The notes below the pieces were generated by a model. It searched no databases. It was not told where the DNA came from and saw only the letters and a list, made by a program, of their open reading frames with translations. From Acephala macrosclerotiorum (taxonomy: Eukaryota; Ascomycota; Leotiomycetes; Helotiales; Mollisiaceae): 64,000 nucleotides of DNA. The position numbers and the translations under genes were made by a program. The stretch covers positions 62,001 to 126,000 of the forward strand of contig MU119231.1 in assembly GCA_014904845.1 (NCBI GenBank). Direction: 5' to 3'. Every line of letters starts with the position of its first letter. Position 1 is the first letter of the stretch. Of this stretch, positions 58,827 through 64,000 are shown piece after piece.

Positions 58827-59491
58827 GATTGAAAATAATACTCGAGAATCTGAACAGTGAAGCAATAATGAGAGTACTTATCCCCTTACAAGAATAAAAA
58901 GGACAAGATCACAATGAGACATCAAGTCTGCGATTGGTGTATCTTTTATGGCACCGACGGCAGACATTGGAGACCGTCCCACGGATATTCCCTAGAAACC
59001 GACTCGAAAGACAACTTGAGGCACCAAATGAAGCAACCTATCCGTGACGGGGGAACGTTCATCCCAACTCGAGGGCTCGGCCCAACGCTCTGGTTCTATG
59101 CCCGGATTTATAGGCTCAAGTCCTATCCACCTATGGAGTGCTGCTGCGCCAAATCGTGGGGTCAATGGTTGGACCGACACTAAAAAGGTGTAGAAACGGA
59201 TATGCATAGGCCATGAGGATTTGGAGCCTGGATAAAGTGCAATCGTCACTTGTATGCGGAGAATGTAGGAATTACTCTCTTCAAATCTCATGATTGTCGG
59301 TTCCTTGAGGAATAACGGATGGTCTGAGTGAGAGACCTCTGGGCTAGCGTGGATTTTAGTTCCCTCAGCTCTCATTGGCCCTTCGTAATCGAACCATTTT
59401 TCGACATCAAAGGAGAGACGAGCAAACGACCAATTCCAAAAGCTCTCGAAGGAAATCTCACCCACGGCCTCAACCACCATCATCTTTCCTA

Positions 59492-60310
59492 ATGTCGTCC
59501 ACTTCCTTACTGCGTGTCGCTGCTCGCGCACAGCCTTCCACATTCTTCCGTGCCAATGGCCTCCGCAGCCTGACTCCCCGCAGCTCCAATGCCATGTATG
59601 CTGTTCCAGCTCTGATCGCAACATCCGGATCCACCTACAGCTTCAGCACCAGCAGCATACGTCGCTCCGACAAGGAGGAGGGAGGACATGGACACGAGGA
59701 GAGCTTCGAGGAGTTTACCGCCAGGTACGCATGCACCAACCTCAATTGGCGTCGAGAACTTTTGAGCATGTTCTGCAGTACCGAAACACACGACTCACGA
59801 TCGTTCAATCGCTAACCTCTGCTTCCCAAAATACAGATACGAGAAGGAGTTTGACCAAGTGCAAGATGTCTTTGAGCTTCAGGTATGTTGTTCATATTGG
59901 GATTTCATGTGTTTATCCACGATGCTTGTCAACGCGTACCTGCAGATTTGCTAATTATCGTACGATGGTGCTATAGCGAAACCTCAACAATGCCTTCGCA
60001 TACGATCTCGTTCCTTCACCTTCTGTCCTTACCGCTGCCTTGAAGGCTGCGAGAAGAGTCAATGACTTCCCTACGGCTGTACGGATCTTTGAGGGTACGT
60101 GCTTTCCTGCCGGCATCTCCGAATTACACAAGAACCACACCCAAAATGTATATTAGGGACATTGGGCTGACTGGATATGGTGGTATAGGTATCAAGGCGA
60201 AGGTCGAGAATCGCGGACAGTACGATCAATACCTCGAGGAGTTGAAGCCACTTCGGGAAGAGCTCGGCGTTAGCTTGAAAGAGGATCTCTACCCCGAAGA
60301 AGCTAAATAG
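59492..60310 (+). CDS. COX6: Cytochrome c oxidase subunit VI (Cox6; mammalian COX5A counterpart)
   Basis: Exons 59492..59724, 59837..59882, 59977..60094 and 60189..60310 give 172 residues. The first 50 or so residues are a mitochondrial import sequence rich in Arg, Ser and Ala (MSSTSLLRVAARAQPSTFFR), with a second basic/Ser stretch before the acidic start of the mature protein (EEGGHGHEESFEEFTARYEK). The fold core includes VQDVFELQRNLNNAFAYDLV, ALKAARRVNDFPTAVRIFEG and ELGVSLKEDLYPEE. It is a matrix-side, nuclear-encoded subunit of complex IV. Four small exons with introns in phases 2, 0 and 1 were fixed by the conserved joins. Nothing looks odd. Confidence 0.95.
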
Positions 60311-61978
60311 AGGGCGACGAACGTTGGACGAATTGAGGGCCGGATTTGTAGATGGATAGCAATGTGTGGGGGAACTAGATGGGTGGAGCGAAAGTTTCGG
60401 GAGAGCTTCAAGGCTCTGCGTTGCGGGCTTTCTACTGTGTACAGCTGTAACAAGATTTGCAATGCATCTGCCTTTCAAAAAGTGTTGTACATGGTTGGAA
60501 TTGTGACCTTAGCTTGGCTTTACGTTCGACCTGGATATGAAGGGTTTTCTGCCACGGGTCGCTGGATTGCTAATTTCTGCGGGTATTTCTTTTGGCGGCG
60601 GGCTCCTGTGTTCACCATGGGAATTTAGGGGCATATGGAATCGTTGCAACGATGTTTCACTGGTCTGACGGATATTTGGCTGATGAATGAGCGCGACATA
60701 TGTCAGATTTCTTTCCTCCGGACTCCAGACGAGGTCGTTGATTTGGCCATGTCTCCAGAAGTTACGCATTTCCTTTCTCCTTAGCATTTGGCAAGAAAGA
60801 GCTCTGAAAATGAGAGAATGGTGAGCTCGATTCAAGATGGGAGATGATTAAACGGAGAGTATGTTACAAGTGAGTTGCACGATTCAGTGGTGATCTCTTC
60901 TTTCTTTGATCTTCCATATATCCTAACTTTAAATACTGACGAAATACTTATAGGCCAGAGAAAGTGGCCACTTCGCCTTGGTTCTCCCCGGCTACCGATC
61001 ACACCCCACCTTGTTCTTCTTCTCTTCTAGTTCTACAAAACAGGTCCCTCGTCTCCCAAATTTTGATCGTGGGTAAGCCTTTCGGATCATCAATCTCGTC
61101 TTCTGTACCGGCCGCTTTTGCTGCTTATCCGTGTGCTTCAGTTTATGTGAACACGAGCTTGTTCCCAGCAGCATTTTAGCGGGCGTCTAAGGCAGTAAGT
61201 TGTGATGGGGTGTGGTGGGCTGTGTTGTGAGCGAGATGAGGTAGTGGGGTTCTGCCGTGTTTGGTGATGGGATTGGGAAGAGGATTTGCGATAAAGCCTT
61301 TGAGATCAGAAGAGCTCGGAGGGAGTGTGAGCAGGAAGTGAGCCTTTGAAGGATGTTATATTGTATGCAGTGATGAATTTTTAACTTGTCAGTCAACATC
61401 ATCTTCAAAACATCAGCTAGCAAGAGCCTAAAGCATTATAGCTTAGTAAGAAGAGAGGCTCGGGACGCTGTATATACATTCCAGCTGTTTCAGGATACAA
61501 TCATTAATTGATGTCTTGAGGAACTGATACTTTGCCTAAGAACCTAGTTGGTGCCAGCAGTCGGGAAGCAGAGGCATTCTAGACAAGGATATATTCGACG
61601 TCAAAGCTCATGAAAAATCAACATTTCCCTCATAATCATCTAACAGACATTATCTGTTGAAGTTACACAACGCTCCATAACCTATTGGGCAAGTTCATTG
61701 TCCCAACAGGTGTAGGGCATTGTGAGCAGTTGCAAAAGCGCGTCACATCTTGCGCGTCCGCAAGTGAATACACCAAATTCACTTTCTTGAGACATCACAA
61801 TTACTTGTAAGAGACAATACCATCGCTTAATAGTAGTCTACTACCTTCTCGGCCCAATTCCCATTGTTCTTTTCCAATCCTCGATCTTTCTTTCCGTTCT
61901 CAACACGACACAGGAAATCACGATTCGAAGAGCGACAACTGTACTTTCCACACAACGCAACGCAAATTGAGAATCAAG
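60311..61978. other. Intergenic, COX6 to SIM-rich gene
   Basis: About 1.7 kb. The left part is 3' flank. The right part, with a CT-rich leader from about 61850 to 61978, is the promoter of the next gene. No gene, RNA or clear repeat was recognised. Confidence 0.45.
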
Positions 61979-64000
61979 ATGAAGCTCCTTCCCGACACAA
62001 CTGGAATGCGCGCATTCTTAGGTTGGCTCAATTATGAAAAGTACAAGGAAGGCGCGCAGTTCCAGGAAGTCCAAAGGGTCCTGATTTCAACCAATCAAAA
62101 TCGAGAACCGAAAGGCTCCATCTATCTGGAGACGTTTTTCGAACAACAATGGCAGCAAAAGCCATCATCGCCATCAAACGGCCTTCCCATGCGCTGCCAG
62201 AGCGAGGAGCCAGCGATGAAGAAGAGAAAGCATTTCATGGTTGATACAGAAGAGTTGGAGGAAGCATCAGTGAGTTCACACGAGGCTGACGTTCTCCAAT
62301 CCTCGGCTAGTCCCGCTAACGTTCTTGACCTCAAGCGCGTGGTGAAAGCATGCAGAATACCTGTCAAGCCAGTCACGAAGCCCGTTGTCAAGGAGGTCAT
62401 ATCGTTGGTGGACGAGGAGAAATACGATCCGCCGTGGTTGGAGCCTGGCGTAATATACACCCTAGAGCAGCGTGTGCAATATCAGTAGGTTTTCCGCAGA
62501 TTCGCCATTTCCTTAGTTGGGTGTTACATTCTAACGGTGAATAGCAAGGATAGAGAGAAGGCGAAAGAGGACGCGAGACTCGCCGCCGCTGCTAGAAATG
62601 CCCAGCAACCTCAACCTCAGAAGGAAGGACCTTTCACGACCATACATGATCGGTTTGTTTTCTACGGTGGTGCAAACGGCGTGGTACATGCTAAGATGTT
62701 GAACAGTCGAGACGAACATGAGAAGAAGCAACGAGCGGAAGCAGCAGCGAACAAAAGAAGATTGTATGATGTTCTGTGAATGGGCGGACGCCGTGAGTTT
62801 CTGCTAACATGGAAACCCAGCTCGCTGGTGAATAATTCCTTGCGAGGAGATTCTATGGTCAGTGTGCCCAATATTCCTCCTTCCACTCCTTTGCTGCCAT
62901 ACTAACATGATACTCTAGACGAAGTCCTCAATCCCCAGCGGTGTTCGGCCGACAAATCGCCTGGGGCAAAGCAAACCCCAGCAGGCCAGTCAACGAGACT
63001 CGAAAGAACCATGGTCACGACCTAGCCACATACCTCCTTTCAAACACCTTACCATCGCCGATAAGAAGCAGCGAACCGACCATGGCTCTGTCATTACAAA
63101 AAGCTCCCCGGCGTCACCTATCGACCTAGATGAAGACACACTCGACAGGCAGGGACATGATTCAGTAGCGAGGTCAGGATACAGTCATACTATGAACGAG
63201 TCACAGAAGAACACAACCAGGAGAGAGATGTATGTCGACGAATTTCGGTCTTCTGAGGATATTACGAAAATAAACTCGAAACGGCCAAGGCAGCGCCGTA
63301 ACGGCCATTCCAACGGCGTTGGAAATGGCGGTGGAACTCATAAATACAGGATACCAAATGGGTCCATTATCAACGCTGGTGATCGCGAGGATTCTGCAGA
63401 CCCCATAGTCGACCCCGAGATTGAACTCATAGGCAAACGAGCCTTCAAGAAATCTTCGGTGCTAGAGGTCCAAATTCCGAGCTACGAACCGAATATTTAC
63501 AACCAATCCAGAAATCACCCGGATTCTAACGCCAATGCAAAGAGCATACGCAACAAGGGGATTTTCCCATCGACGTCAGAAACCCCTCTCTCCTCACCTC
63601 ACTTTGCCATGTTTGGTGACGATGATCACAAGAAATCATCCAAGGCACGTCAAACTTCCAAATTGATGGCAGCAAACGGAAACCCACGATCCATGGGGCA
63701 AGATGGTAGAGTGTCGACAAGCAATGCTCCTAGAAGTTCCCATCCAGACACTGGCCTCGACGAACTTGGGGAGGATCAATTTGAGCCAGGAGAGCGCAGT
63801 GATTTCGAAACTGCACAAGCCTTGATCCGAAAGCAAAAAGCTACCCGCGAGCAGCGACCACCGAGTCAACACGAGTCTATCAACCTCGATGATTCTGATG
63901 AAGACAATTCCGCAGAAGCAAATATCATACCTACACAATTCAAGACAGAGTCCAAGAACCCAGATGTGGTAGGCACTTATGAGCTTCGCCAGCTGTTTTC
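61979..64000 (+). CDS. SIM-rich disordered protein, N-terminal part only (runs off window)
   Basis: Exons 61979..62484, 62545..62775, 62821..62857 and 62919..>64000 give about 618 residues before the edge. Intron 3 has a perfect TACTAAC branch site. The opening MKLLPDTTGMRAFLGWLNYE leads into a short globular-looking stretch to residue 55. A basic segment (KKRKHF), VKEVISLVDEEKYDPPWLEPG and a coiled KDREKAKEDARLAAAARNAQ stretch follow, then disordered sequence. Hydrophobic-acidic motifs that look like SUMO-interaction motifs recur: VISLVDEE, SPIDLDED and SINLDDSDED. The family was not recognised. A SUMO protease or SUMO-linked nuclear protein (for example Ulp2-like) is one possibility, but its catalytic part would lie outside the window. 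Confidence 0.7.

Noticed and set aside
1..64000. tRNA, rRNA, CRISPR, operon or bacterial-type features
   Set aside because: No cloverleaf with B-box GGTTCGA-type sequence was found, there are no regular short repeats with spacers, and gene structure is plainly eukaryotic.

Overview
The window is nuclear DNA of a filamentous ascomycete (Pezizomycotina). Genes are intron-rich, with short introns of about 45-440 bases carrying GTRNGT-type donors and CTRAC-type branch points. NACHT/ankyrin NLR genes, a chromodomain HDA2/3-type protein and a fungal delta-12 desaturase are present. A Leotiomycetes/Helotiales origin is my best guess from gene content and gene style, not a proven placement. All exon coordinates were read by eye from splice signals and reading frame.

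Layout. 1-3400 (minus): a gene built from tandem, phase-1-symmetric exons, each encoding one module of about 53-60 residues with a Y/F-G-S-D-C-T core. It runs off the left edge, has intron-containing 5' UTR, and is the most unusual object here. 3400-4584: gene-free, with a decayed repeat. 4585-5541 (minus): PQ-loop membrane protein. 5930-10234 (plus): FGAM synthase of purine synthesis. 11009-21025: a convergent pair of NLR genes, one intact (plus) and one with two frameshifts (minus), around a dead acyltransferase-3 gene. 22059-23243 (minus): class II eIF4E. 24386-25689 (minus): oleate-type desaturase. 26155-27570 (minus): flavin monooxygenase. 28029-32939 (plus): 1621-residue telomere-binding-type protein with OB folds at both ends. 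33580-34749 (plus): NAD(P)-dependent reductase. 35124-37190: decayed membrane-protein gene with an insertion. 37572-38699 (minus): protein kinase. 39606-39980 (plus): 106-residue orphan. 40433-42115: Myb-family relic plus an extremely AT-rich block. 42346-46779 (plus): CDP-2-like subunit of a heterochromatin deacetylase complex. 48008-49445 (minus): ribosomal protein uL4/RPL4. 50911-52494 (minus): Ser-rich unknown. 55570-56794 (minus): fatty-acid elongase. 57629-58826 (minus): dead short-chain dehydrogenase. 59492-60310 (plus): cytochrome c oxidase subunit VI. 61979-end (plus): SIM-rich unknown, cut by the right edge.

The window mixes housekeeping genes (purine synthesis, translation, respiration, lipid synthesis, chromatin and telomere upkeep) with fast-evolving islands: the modular exon array, the NLR pair, and four pseudogenes or relics. 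No operon-like organisation is expected. Two intact head-to-head pairs (PQ-loop/FGAM synthase and monooxygenase/telomere protein) probably share intergenic promoters. No tRNA, rRNA, CRISPR or intact transposon was recognised.
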